Source: Spirochaetota bacterium
GTDB taxonomy: Bacteria > Spirochaetota > Spirochaetia > SPDA01 > JAJSAL01
DNA: 33,069 bases
NCBI GenBank assembly: GCA_024274705.1
Contig: JAJSAL010000180.1
Coordinates: 1-33,069 of the forward strand
Direction of reading: 5' to 3'
In this document: positions 16,842 through 24,545 of the stretch, one piece after another
Layout: each line of letters begins with the position of its first letter
Numbering within the stretch: the first letter of the stretch is position 1
Made by a program: the position numbers and the translations under genes
The notes under the pieces: generated by a model
The model's database searches: none
The model's input: only the letters and a program-made list of their open reading frames with translations
What the model was told of the DNA's origin: nothing

Positions 16842-18203
16842 TCAGAACTCCGCCGGGATAGGAGTCTTAAAATCCAGACTGCCGAATTTACTCCGTACGA
16901 CTGCAGCCGCTTCTTTCACCAGGGCATCTTCGTCCACCGTCAGGATCTTCCCGTTTTCCATGACGACCTTTCCATTGATAATACTCGTGGTCACATTGCT
17001 ACTTTCAGCACAATACACTATATCCTGGATGACATCGTGAACCGGATTCGAATGGGCTTTATGCAAATCCAGGATTACGATATCCGCCAGCTTTCCTTCC
17101 CGGATGACTCCGGCGTCTATCCCGGCTGCCATAGCCCCGTTTTCGGTGGCCATGGTAAATATGTCCTTTGCCGTAAGCACTCCCGGGTTTTCGTGGGCAA
17201 CTTTCTGAAGTAAAAGGCCTGTCCTCATCTCTTCAAGCATGTTGAGCCGGTCATTGGATGCTGAACCGTCGGTGGCAAGGGCAACGCGTAATCCCCTCTC
17301 CTTCATCCTGACAACAGGGGCAATCCCGCTGCCCAGTTTCATATTACTCTTCGGATTGTACACAGGGATAAGCCCCCTTTCCGCTGCAAGATGTATCTCT
17401 TCATCAGTCAGATGAACACAATGGGCAGCGGATACCGTTCTCCGTAAGAATTTGAGGCTTTCCAGATACTTAAGGGGAGTCATATTGAATTCTGCGAGAG
17501 ACTGTTCCACCTCCCACCGGGTTTCGGAGAGATGTGTCTGGATTCCGAGATCGTACTCTTCGGCCTTCTCGATCAACCAGATAAGAAAATCGTCAGTACA
17601 TGCAAAAATCGTGGAAGGAGCCATGAACACCTTAATCAGACCTTCCTCCAGGGTATCCTCGTTCCATTTATGTATGTACGCCTCGATTTCCGCCTTCCGT
17701 TCATCTTCACTCCGGATAAATTCTTTCGGTATCCAGCGGTTTACAGCCGTCACTGCGCCGATACCCCGGAACCCTATATCCCGCCAGGCTTCGAACACGC
17801 TGTCTAAAGTCAGGTCCATATTGATACAGCAGGTAACACCACTGTGGATCATTTCCAGGGAACCCAGGGAGGACCAGAAATAGCCCGCCTCAATATCTCC
17901 TTCGTTCCAGTGATACCTGTGAACAAGATCGGCGAACGGGAAAAGTATCGTTTCGCACCATGATTTTAACTCCAGATCGTCCCGAATGCCCCTTAGAAAC
18001 GTCTGGTACAGGTGAGTATGACTGTTCACAAACCCGGGCATGACAATTTTCCCGGCAGCATCGATGGTTTTACATTCCACCGGAACCTTGAGATCAATCC
18101 CGATTTTCCTGATCCTGTTTCCGCTGATCCAGATGTCCCGGTTCTCCCTTAAGTGTTCAGCATCGTAGATTACCACATCAGCATTTTTGATCAGTACGTC
18201 CAT
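16842..18203 (-). CDS. Amidohydrolase-superfamily deaminase/chlorohydrolase-like enzyme (SsnA/TrzN/MtaD group)
   Basis: A 453-residue cytosolic amidohydrolase of the deaminase subgroup. Metal and catalytic residues are in place: His62 and His64 (SHTHLYQ), His224 with Glu227 (THLSET), His261 and His264 (HCVHL) and Asp312 (ATDGSASND). This set is shared by SAH/MTA, guanine, 8-oxoguanine and isoxanthopterin deaminases and by triazine hydrolases, all acting on an amidine-like or halogenated ring carbon. Substrate cannot be named from motifs. The ATG has a good GGAG at 8 nt. It lies between another amidohydrolase and the M20D gene, so it probably acts early in breakdown of the imported compound. 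Confidence 0.92.
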   Translation of the reverse strand: MDVLIKNADVVIYDAEHLRENRDIWISGNRIRKIGIDLKVPVECKTIDAAGKIVMPGFVNSHTHLYQTFLRGIRDDLELKSWCETILFPFADLVHRYHWNEGDIEAGYFWSSLGSLEMIHSGVTCCINMDLTLDSVFEAWRDIGFRGIGAVTAVNRWIPKEFIRSEDERKAEIEAYIHKWNEDTLEEGLIKVFMAPSTIFACTDDFLIWLIEKAEEYDLGIQTHLSETRWEVEQSLAEFNMTPLKYLESLKFLRRTVSAAHCVHLTDEEIHLAAERGLIPVYNPKSNMKLGSGIAPVVRMKERGLRVALATDGSASNDRLNMLEEMRTGLLLQKVAHENPGVLTAKDIFTMATENGAMAAGIDAGVIREGKLADIVILDLHKAHSNPVHDVIQDIVYCAESSNVTTSIINGKVVMENGKILTVDEDALVKEAAAVVRSKFGSLDFKTPIPAEF

Positions 18204-18227
18204 GTCATCTCCACGTTGAAATTTATA

Positions 18228-19073
18228 TTATCCGAGAATTTTCGAAAGATTGCCTCCGAGAATAGTCTCCAGTTCTTCCTTTTCCATCGAAGTTTTTTTC
18301 ATTCCCTCGATGTACACCGATGCCGGGAGAAGGGGATAATCACTGCCGAACAGGATCTTACCGGTAAGCTTCAAGGCTCTTATTCCATCATAAATGATGC
18401 GGTCGTAGAGGAACGGCAAAGCGGCGGTATCGTAATATACGTTTGAGAGGGTGTATTTAAGTTCCGGCATTGTTTCATAAAAGCACAACCCACCCCCCAT
18501 GTGGGCAAAAATGATGGTTACATCGGGAAAATTACCGGCAAGCACCGCTCCATCCCGGGGTGAAACATCGGTTTTCCCGGGGTAATAATGCCCGACGGAT
18601 TCATTGATATGGATAAGCAGGGGCCACCTGTGAGACGAACAGAAATCACAGATACCCTGCATGTGGGATGTCTCGGTTATATCGAATCCCTGACCCGCAG
18701 GCATCAGCTCACCGACACCTTGCAGCCCTGCAGTGCGGCATCGATGGAGTTCCTTCTCCGCGTCCGGCGAGAGGGGATTCACCGTGGCAAAGCCGATGAG
18801 TTTGTCCGGGAATTTCCGGACGGATTCAATGGTATAATCATTCACCCTGCGGCATAAATCCATATCGGTGAAGCCGAATCCGAAAACAACACTGCGGTCG
18901 ACTCCGGAGGAATCCATGGCTGCCACCAGGTCTTCGGCGGTTGTATACTTATTCTTCGGGCTGGAGCTTAAGAGATTAAAATAGGGTTCTGCTGCCCGGA
19001 ATTTTGTATCGTTTTTAATTATGTCCGGCGGGGTGATGTGCACATGTGAATCAATAATCAAATTTCCTTCCAT
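18228..19073 (-). CDS. Amidohydrolase (amidohydrolase_2 / TIM-barrel metal hydrolase)
   Basis: Roughly 281 residues with a TIM-barrel metal hydrolase pattern: 'IIDSHVHI' at the N-terminus (DxHxH), 'LLIHINES', 'IIFAHMGGG' and 'ILFGSDYPL' give the expected His, His and Asp ligands. Members of this family (ACMSD-like) are hydrolases or non-oxidative decarboxylases. I place the start at the ATG at 19073 because the family begins with 'LIIDSHVH' and because the upstream ATG at 19112 is partly buried in a 12-bp hairpin; that longer start would add 13 residues. Neither has a strong Shine-Dalgarno sequence. Its position just after the transporter genes suggests it acts on the imported compound or its first product. 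Confidence 0.85.
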   Translation of the reverse strand: MEGNLIIDSHVHITPPDIIKNDTKFRAAEPYFNLLSSSPKNKYTTAEDLVAAMDSSGVDRSVVFGFGFTDMDLCRRVNDYTIESVRKFPDKLIGFATVNPLSPDAEKELHRCRTAGLQGVGELMPAGQGFDITETSHMQGICDFCSSHRWPLLIHINESVGHYYPGKTDVSPRDGAVLAGNFPDVTIIFAHMGGGLCFYETMPELKYTLSNVYYDTAALPFLYDRIIYDGIRALKLTGKILFGSDYPLLPASVYIEGMKKTSMEKEELETILGGNLSKILG

Positions 19074-19082
19074 ATCAAGTTC

Positions 19083-19111
19083 TGGATAGTGGAGAGGCCC
19101 TCCACTATCCA
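19083..19111 (-). promoter_or_regulatory. Perfect 12-bp hairpin between the ECF S gene and the amidohydrolase gene
   Basis: Bases 19083-19094 and 19100-19111 are exact inverted repeats around a 5-base loop. In the mRNA this is a very stable stem just upstream of the likely amidohydrolase start at 19073, overlapping the alternative ATG at 19112. There is no U-tract after it, so it is not a classical terminator. It could stabilise the upstream transporter mRNA end, mark a processing point or limit initiation. Confidence 0.6.
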
Positions 19112-19137
19112 TGATTTACTTTACCATAAGAGGAGGA

Positions 19138-19905
19138 TTACTCCTCATCATCCTCTTCATCGTCTTCCTCAGTCTCAAGATCAGACCCTACAAAGACGCC
19201 GATTTTAGGAAGACCGATCAGCAGGGGTACACCGATAATGGTTGCACCCAGGGAAAAGACGGCCCGTTCCCAGGGAGAAACAAAGGCAAGCCCTTTCCAC
19301 ATGGTGGCAGGCCACTGGTAGAGGATAATTCCGAAGAAGTTCGCTATCGCCGCTGCCCCGACAAACCCGGCATATGCAGCTACGAATATCCCCAGCATGC
19401 GCAGGAACGGCCGTTTCTCAAACACACCTTTTTGCGCGAAGACAATTGCGCCGATCACGACGGCAACAATACCGATGGAGTAGAATATAAGCGGGAATAT
19501 TGCTGCTCCCCGGCCGATTTCAGTAGCAAACCACAGGATGTAACCTAAGATGATAATGCCCAGTGCGATATACCACTTGCGGCGGGAGACACACCCGACG
19601 ACAAAGGCATTCACCGTAGCAATAAGGAAGGTAGCTATCCCAAGCCAGGCTATATGCGGTGCGATCATCTGCCCGATGAAACTTCCGATAGCCGCGCAAA
19701 TAGCGCCCCCGATAGGACCAAAGAAGATTCCTGCCAGAGGAATCAACGCCGCGCTCACACTGAACGTTCCCCCTGACCCGATAATCGGAATCGCCGGCAG
19801 CAGGCTCCCCACTGCGATCAACGCCGCCCAAACGGCAATAACTGCCGGGTGGACACCACCAAGAAGTTTCAGCTTGCTTCTCTTGGTTAAATCTGCATCA
19901 CTCAT
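19138..19905 (-). CDS. ECF transporter S component (substrate-binding membrane protein), substrate unknown
   Basis: A 255-residue membrane protein with about six to seven hydrophobic segments. The first part, with 'SAALIPLAGIFFGPIGGAIC' and 'GSFIGQMIA', has the Gly/Pro-rich look of S components such as BioY or ThiT-like proteins. The placement directly after ecfT, ecfA and ecfA' supports this role: it would bind the imported small molecule and dock onto the energising module. The tail after the last helix is very acidic (ends EEDDEEDDEE), which is unusual. The ribosome binding site GGGGGA precedes the ATG. It is not clearly one of the known vitamin-specific S proteins, so the substrate may be new. 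Confidence 0.75.
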   Translation of the reverse strand: MSDADLTKRSKLKLLGGVHPAVIAVWAALIAVGSLLPAIPIIGSGGTFSVSAALIPLAGIFFGPIGGAICAAIGSFIGQMIAPHIAWLGIATFLIATVNAFVVGCVSRRKWYIALGIIILGYILWFATEIGRGAAIFPLIFYSIGIVAVVIGAIVFAQKGVFEKRPFLRMLGIFVAAYAGFVGAAAIANFFGIILYQWPATMWKGLAFVSPWERAVFSLGATIIGVPLLIGLPKIGVFVGSDLETEEDDEEDDEE

Positions 19906-19955
19906 TTCTCTTTCCCCCTGAAAAAAATTTTTACACCAGTTCCCCCTTATTGTAA

Positions 19956-20804
19956 TTAATTCGGGTTCGGTGATGTTTTTTTTACTCTACTTAAAACAAT
20001 ATCTCCCAAGCGTGATTCACTTAAGATAGTCTCATCGATGTCGAGGGTATCCTTGAGCATAAGCCCCATCCGTGTGATGTGGGGCGGTTTAATATGTGTA
20101 TTAATCAATTCGTCCGGGCGGGAAAAAACATTTCCCACTTTATCGTCCATGAAAATACCGCCATCCCTGAATACGATAAGCCGTTCCGCATAGCCTGCGA
20201 TCAACGACATGTGATGTGTTACAACAACAATCGTTTTCCCGGCTTCCCTTAAATTCCTGGCAATAGCCATTATCTGGTGACAGCCATGATAGTCCTGACC
20301 GCAGGTCGGTTCATCCAGAATGATTATCTCCGGGTCCATGGCAAGGACGGAAGCAATAACTATTTTAGCCCTTTCTCCTTTGCTTAAGGCAAGGGGGAAA
20401 TCTTTCTTGTTGTCTTCAAGTCCCACTGTTTCCAGCGCAGAGTCGACCCTCTCATCAAGCTCCTTCCCCTTGATACCCATATTTAACGGACCGAATGCCA
20501 CTTCTTCCCGGATGGTATCTGCGAAAAGCTGCAGGTCAGGGTTCTGTAATACAAACCCCACACGGATTGACAGTTTTGAAACCGGAATATCCCGTGTATC
20601 GTTCCCGACAATAACCACCCGTCCTTCCGTGGGTTTCAACAGGCCGATAATGTTTTTTAAAAGGGTCGATTTCCCTGCACCATTCTGTCCGATGATACCG
20701 ACAAATTCGTTTTCCTCGATACGGATGTTGATATCCTTCAACGCCTGAAAACCGCCGGCATATGTAAAACTAAGATTTTCTACGAGAATGACCGGTTCAG
20801 ACAT
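19956..20804 (-). CDS. ecfA: ECF transporter ATPase (EcfA'-type) with variant signature
   Basis: ABC ATPase of 282 residues. Walker A is GQNGAGKST near residue 39, Walker B 'IIILDEPTCGQD', and the H-loop 'VVTHHMSL'. The signature motif reads LSKGERAK in place of the usual LSGGQ, a variant known in some ECF ATPases that also carry DEPT-GQD. It pairs with the other ATPase to drive uptake. Its ATG overlaps the stop of that gene (TAATG). A 50-bp gap with a T-run separates it from the S gene. Confidence 0.93.
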   Translation of the reverse strand: MSEPVILVENLSFTYAGGFQALKDINIRIEENEFVGIIGQNGAGKSTLLKNIIGLLKPTEGRVVIVGNDTRDIPVSKLSIRVGFVLQNPDLQLFADTIREEVAFGPLNMGIKGKELDERVDSALETVGLEDNKKDFPLALSKGERAKIVIASVLAMDPEIIILDEPTCGQDYHGCHQIMAIARNLREAGKTIVVVTHHMSLIAGYAERLIVFRDGGIFMDDKVGNVFSRPDELINTHIKPPHITRMGLMLKDTLDIDETILSESRLGDIVLSRVKKTSPNPN

Positions 20805-21670
20805 TACTGTTTCACCCCATTAATTATTTGCTTTACAGCCTCAACACCTTCCTCAATGGTAGAGCTGTCTTCCATCCTGAGGCTGCCCTTATCCTCAAGG
20901 TAATGGGCCAGCCTGTACGTTGTCGGCATGCTCACCGGGACTTCCTGGAAAATACTTCTGTCATTGAAGATGACGCCGGGTTTGTCGTATGCTACCAACA
21001 TTCCCTTATGCAGAATGCATATTTTGTCGGCGAATTTCAGGACTTCATCCACTTTATGGGAAGCCATTATAATAGTCATTTTATACTCTTCTTTCAGCTC
21101 CCGTATAACTTCAAAGACCTCTTCCGTACCGAGGGGGTCGATCTGGGAAGTGGGTTCATCCAGCACCATAATATCGGGTTTCATGGCCAGGGCCGCAGCA
21201 ATTGCCAGCCGCTGTTTCTGGCCACCAGAAAGGGCTGTGGGAGGTTTATTTTCGTAACCATCTAAGCGGACAACTTTAAGCGCCCATTTGACAACCTCCA
21301 GGATTTCCCCGGGCGGTTTATTCAGATTCTCCGGACCGAATGCAACTTCACTCAACACTTTAGTCGTAAATAACTGGGTTTCCGGATCTTCCAGAACTAT
21401 CCCCACTTTCTGGGCGATTTCCGATGTGTATACCGTCTTGGTGTTAAGCCCTGCAACCGTGACGGTACCTTTGAGTCTCCCCATTTCCGAATGGGGGATA
21501 ATACCATTGACACATTTACATAACGTCGTCTTTCCGGCCCCGTTCTCACCGAGAATGACGACAAAATCACCCTTTTCAACGGAAAAGGTGATATTTTTAA
21601 GAACACTTTTCTTTGTTCTGGGATATCTGTAACTGACACCCTCAAAAGTAATAAAACCTTCACTCAACAT
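20804..21670 (-). CDS. ecfA: ECF transporter ATPase (EcfA-type), canonical
   Basis: ABC ATPase of 288 residues with Walker A GENGAGKTT, Q-loop 'VLEDPETQLF', signature LSGGQKQR, Walker B 'IMVLDEPTSQID' and H-loop 'ASHKVDEV'. The C-terminal extension of about 60 residues is typical of ECF ATPases. The ATG at 21670 is preferred over an upstream in-frame ATG at 21688 because AGAGGGG lies 7 nt before it and the EcfT stop is immediately adjacent. With the second ATPase and EcfT it forms the energising module of the importer. Confidence 0.94.
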   Translation of the reverse strand: MLSEGFITFEGVSYRYPRTKKSVLKNITFSVEKGDFVVILGENGAGKTTLCKCVNGIIPHSEMGRLKGTVTVAGLNTKTVYTSEIAQKVGIVLEDPETQLFTTKVLSEVAFGPENLNKPPGEILEVVKWALKVVRLDGYENKPPTALSGGQKQRLAIAAALAMKPDIMVLDEPTSQIDPLGTEEVFEVIRELKEEYKMTIIMASHKVDEVLKFADKICILHKGMLVAYDKPGVIFNDRSIFQEVPVSMPTTYRLAHYLEDKGSLRMEDSSTIEEGVEAVKQIINGVKQ

Positions 21671-21671
21671 T

Positions 21672-22487
21672 CTAGTACCCCTCTGCAAGTATGAAGTTTA
21701 AAATGCACAGTACGGCTCCGAAGAGGATCCCGAGTATTAAAATGATCCAGTCCTTTTTCTCCATTTCAATCGTCACAATATAGGAACGCTTTTCCCCGGC
21801 CCCGAAAGCCCGGGAATCCATTGCCACCGCCATCATGTTCGCACGCCTCATGGCTCCCATAACCAGGGGAACGATCAGTGTCGGAAAGGCTTTGAGCTTC
21901 TGGAAAAGTCTCCCCGTTTCGAATACGGTGAATCCCCGAAGCTTCTGGGCATTCATAATCTGGACAGCTTCGGAACGTAAGATAGGCAGTTGGTTCAGGG
22001 AGGTTGTCGCTGTAAATGCAACCTTGTAGGGCAGCCCCATTTTTACAAGGGCAAGGGACATTTTTTCAATAGTCGTTGTCATTAAAAGGACGGGAAGCAT
22101 ACAAATCAGCGTCAGTACCCGGAGGCATAAAAGTAGACCGAAAAGAATTCCTTCGAGAGTAATCTGACCCTTCCCTCCCAGGACAGGGGATTTTTCAGGT
22201 ATCAAAGGTTTAACCAGGGTCGTCTCCCCCTGGTAGAATATTGCCTGCATGACGATGAGAATGAGAAACAATACAAGCATAAACTTAAGATACGTCCCTA
22301 TAATCCTGACAGGCATCCTGGCAATGAACCACAGGGACATCACCACCACGAATAACACACCTATGGTAAAAAAATTCTTTAACGTAAAGACGATAATCGT
22401 TAAGAAAACCAGAATAATAAATTTAACCCGGGGGTCGAGCCTGTGAATTATGGAATTACCGGGCATATAACTGCTGGTGTTCGACAC
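21672..22487 (-). CDS. ecfT: ECF transporter transmembrane coupling protein EcfT
   Basis: A 271-residue membrane protein with about six hydrophobic segments. 'IIHRLDPRVKF' near residue 13 and the 'AVAMDSRAFGAG' motif near residue 230 (coupling-helix Ala-Arg-Gly type) identify the EcfT/CbiQ family. EcfT links the two ATPases to the S component. The start is GTG at 22487 with AGGAG 6 nt upstream, just after the DAO-type dehydrogenase stop. Having a dedicated rather than shared module means the importer serves this pathway only. Confidence 0.94.
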   Translation of the reverse strand: MSNTSSYMPGNSIIHRLDPRVKFIILVFLTIIVFTLKNFFTIGVLFVVVMSLWFIARMPVRIIGTYLKFMLVLFLILIVMQAIFYQGETTLVKPLIPEKSPVLGGKGQITLEGILFGLLLCLRVLTLICMLPVLLMTTTIEKMSLALVKMGLPYKVAFTATTSLNQLPILRSEAVQIMNAQKLRGFTVFETGRLFQKLKAFPTLIVPLVMGAMRRANMMAVAMDSRAFGAGEKRSYIVTIEMEKKDWIILILGILFGAVLCILNFILAEGY

Positions 22488-22490
22488 TAT

Positions 22491-23654
22491 TTAACTCCTG
22501 TCGGGAGAAAGTCCGGCCATATCCGGAATCTCCTTTCCTCTGTGAATAATTTCAGAAACCATTCTACCGGCGGCAGGAGCTGTTGAAAAGGCTCCTTTCA
22601 GACCGGCTGCAATAAACAGATTTGGAATCTTCCTGCTGAAGCCGAAAACCGCGTTGCCGTCTTTCGTGTACGGCGTATTACCCGCCCAGGCCCTGATGAT
22701 ATCCATCCCGGACAACCCGGGAAAATAGGTTAAAAAATTCGCCGCTATTCCCCGTATCCCTTCGGCGGACACGTTTCTCGAGTAATCCCCACTCTCTTCC
22801 GTAGCCTGGGCCAGGAGAATACTTCCGTTCATATGCTGCGCAACTGCAAGGCCGACAGCCCTTTTTTGAACGGGCTTATTCACAAGAAAACCGCCGCTGA
22901 CTACAACATTATTGATACACCGGGGGCGGGGACTGGTGACCATCGCAGTTCCCCGGTGATAATAGACGGGGATGCGGAGACCCAGCTTTTTTCCCAGTTC
23001 CCGGGTCCATGAACCGGCAGCGAGAACGAACGTCCTTGCTTTGATCGTCCCTCTCGATGTACGAAGAGCCTCCACCTTTCCGCTGTTGAAAACAAAATCC
23101 TCAACACCTGAATTGATGAAAATCTTCGCTCCCCGGCGGCGGGCCAGTTCGGCCAGTCCCAGGGTTACCTTCAGCGGTTCCAGCGTTCCTTCATCCGGAG
23201 CGTAGACTGCACCCAGAATATTTTTCGTGTCCAGCAGGGGTTCCTTCCGGATTATTTCCTTCCCCCGGATATAGTACAGATCCGTCCCCCTGCTTTTTTG
23301 CAGTTTCACAAGCTGAAGGGCTCTTTTTTCCTCAGCCTTATTTTTCAACAGGAGAAGCCCCCCGCATTGGTCGAGCTCAAAATCCACCTTTTCATTCTTC
23401 GCCAGGGACTTGTATACATCCATGCTCTCCCGGACCCACCGCAATTGAATCGGTGTGTCCCTGTCAATGACTGAAATCTGTCCGAGATTGACTCCCGAAG
23501 CGCCGGAGCCGAGCTCACCCTTTTCCAGCAGGACAGTGTCAATTCCGGCTTCCGCCAGGAAATATGCGATGGAAACGCCCACTACCCCGGCGCCGATTAC
23601 AACTGCATCAGCTTTTCCAGGTACTTCCTGTTCCTCCATCCCGGTTCCCGGCAT
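22491..23654 (-). CDS. DAO-family FAD dehydrogenase, catalytic (HcnC/OoxB/SoxB-like) subunit
   Basis: A 387-residue flavoprotein of the D-amino-acid oxidase superfamily. The FAD motif GAGVVG is at residues 21-26, followed by 'VLLEKGELGSGASGVNLGQIS'-type residues (FAD contact), 'YAPDEGTLEPLKVT', and the C-terminal 'GNAVFGFSRKIPNLFIAAG' FAD segment. HcnC, octopine/opine oxidase OoxB, sarcosine oxidase beta and proline dehydrogenase beta belong here and remove hydrides from a secondary or primary amine carbon. The three electron-transfer subunits are the last three genes of the same operon, so the complex is encoded in two parts. The ATG follows the gntR stop by one base, with AGGAAG as ribosome binding site. 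Confidence 0.9.
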   Translation of the reverse strand: MPGTGMEEQEVPGKADAVVIGAGVVGVSIAYFLAEAGIDTVLLEKGELGSGASGVNLGQISVIDRDTPIQLRWVRESMDVYKSLAKNEKVDFELDQCGGLLLLKNKAEEKRALQLVKLQKSRGTDLYYIRGKEIIRKEPLLDTKNILGAVYAPDEGTLEPLKVTLGLAELARRRGAKIFINSGVEDFVFNSGKVEALRTSRGTIKARTFVLAAGSWTRELGKKLGLRIPVYYHRGTAMVTSPRPRCINNVVVSGGFLVNKPVQKRAVGLAVAQHMNGSILLAQATEESGDYSRNVSAEGIRGIAANFLTYFPGLSGMDIIRAWAGNTPYTKDGNAVFGFSRKIPNLFIAAGLKGAFSTAPAAGRMVSEIIHRGKEIPDMAGLSPDRS

Positions 23655-23655
23655 A

Positions 23656-24420
23656 TCAGTCCCACTTCCTCAGTATGGCGAAATTCACCAGGGTGGGATG
23701 AAAAATAATCCGGGTAAAACAGAGAAGATTATCATACATCCCGTAATAGCTCTCTTTCCACGCGATAACGGCATCACCGGCTTCCAGGTTGAAAATTGCA
23801 GCAGACTCTTCACCGATCCGGGTTGGATGAAATACGCTTATAGAGTGTGAAACTTCTTCCCGGGAGTGAGTGTTGAGAAAATCGCTTAGTGAATTTGCCG
23901 GTGATTTTCGTGCTTCCCGGATAAGATCAAAATCCGATTGAGCCAGGACTGATTCGGGAACAATAACAGTTGACAGGATTGCAGCCTTCCCGTCGGCATA
24001 GTATATCAACTCTGACCGTAAATACCTGCTTCCCTTGTCGCCAGGCGGCTTAACATCCAGGTCGGAGACATCGTCGGTCCAGGCCAGCTTCAGCCTTTTT
24101 ACAGACACTGTATAACCGCCGTCTTTAAGGAGTTCGACAAAATCTTTAATTTGATCTATCCGCATCCTCGTATTCAAGGTGCTTAAATGGTAAAGATTCC
24201 CGACCCCCTGCTTCTTGGTAACAACCCCGTCCCTGGTAAGTGCAATAAGAGCCTCACGGACCGTGGTACGGCTGATCCCCAGCTTTTCCGATAGTACCAC
24301 CTCCGGAGGGAGTTTACTGTCCTTAAGCATACCGCTCTTAATCATTTCTATGATCTTCTTTTTTGCCTGCACATACAGGGGCGTAAATTTTATTTTACCC
24401 GACGTTTCATCATACATCAT
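23656..24420 (-). CDS. GntR/HutC-family transcriptional regulator with UTRA domain
   Basis: A 254-residue repressor-type protein. The N-terminal winged helix (residues about 10-80) shows 'LPPEVVLSEKLGISRTTVREAL' and 'LTRDGVVTKKQGVGNLY', a textbook GntR pattern. The rest, with 'YLRSELIYYADGKAAILSTVIVPESV' and 'IFNLEAGDAVIAWKESYYGM', is a UTRA (HutC-like) ligand-binding domain that senses a small molecule. As first gene of the catabolic operon it probably represses its own transcription until the substrate or an intermediate binds. A likely operator overlaps its transcription start. The first of two adjacent ATGs, at 24420, is used. Confidence 0.92.
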   Translation of the reverse strand: MMYDETSGKIKFTPLYVQAKKKIIEMIKSGMLKDSKLPPEVVLSEKLGISRTTVREALIALTRDGVVTKKQGVGNLYHLSTLNTRMRIDQIKDFVELLKDGGYTVSVKRLKLAWTDDVSDLDVKPPGDKGSRYLRSELIYYADGKAAILSTVIVPESVLAQSDFDLIREARKSPANSLSDFLNTHSREEVSHSISVFHPTRIGEESAAIFNLEAGDAVIAWKESYYGMYDNLLCFTRIIFHPTLVNFAILRKWD

Positions 24421-24422
24421 AC

Positions 24423-24431
24423 GGTCAGACC
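24423..24431 (-). promoter_or_regulatory. Candidate GntR/HutC operator
   Basis: GGTC-T-GACC is a perfect 4-bp dyad around one base, lying between the -10 element and the gntR start codon. The flanks extend it loosely (ATA on one side, TAT on the other). It closely resembles the GGTCTAGACC core of the dre sites bound by the HutC-type regulators DasR and NagR. Binding here would block transcription initiation, so this is a good candidate for autorepression. Binding itself is inferred. Confidence 0.5.
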
Positions 24432-24437
24432 TATTTT

Positions 24438-24466
24438 ATCATATACCTTGCTTCTCATGCTGTAAA
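24438..24466 (-). promoter_or_regulatory. Sigma-70-type promoter of the 13-gene operon
   Basis: The minus strand has TTTACA (24461-24466), a 17-base spacer and TATGAT (24438-24443), followed by a predicted start near 24431. This leaves a very short leader before the gntR ATG at 24420. A T-tract upstream of the -35 may act as an UP-like element. Confidence 0.65.
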
Positions 24467-24471
24467 GTAAA

Positions 24472-24505
24472 AAAAATCACTCCCCGGGCATATCCGGTGA
24501 TTTTT
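24472..24505. other. Terminator-like dyad between two divergent promoters
   Basis: AAAAATCAC (24472-24480) and GTGATTTTT (24497-24505) are perfect inverted repeats with a 16-base G+C-rich centre. A- and T-runs on the two sides make it look like a bidirectional intrinsic terminator, yet it lies between predicted divergent starts and so would be outside both mRNAs. It may be a regulator site or block stray antisense transcripts. Confidence 0.45.
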
Positions 24506-24510
24506 CCCCG

Positions 24511-24539
24511 TTTATTCTTCTCGCTCTTTCCATTATTAT
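24511..24539 (+). promoter_or_regulatory. Possible promoter giving a leaderless ROK kinase mRNA
   Basis: A TTTATT (24511-24516), 17-base spacer and TATTAT (24534-24539) would start transcription at or next to the ATG at 24546. No Shine-Dalgarno sequence precedes that ATG. The -35 match is weak. Confidence 0.35.
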
Positions 24540-24545
24540 AACGTT

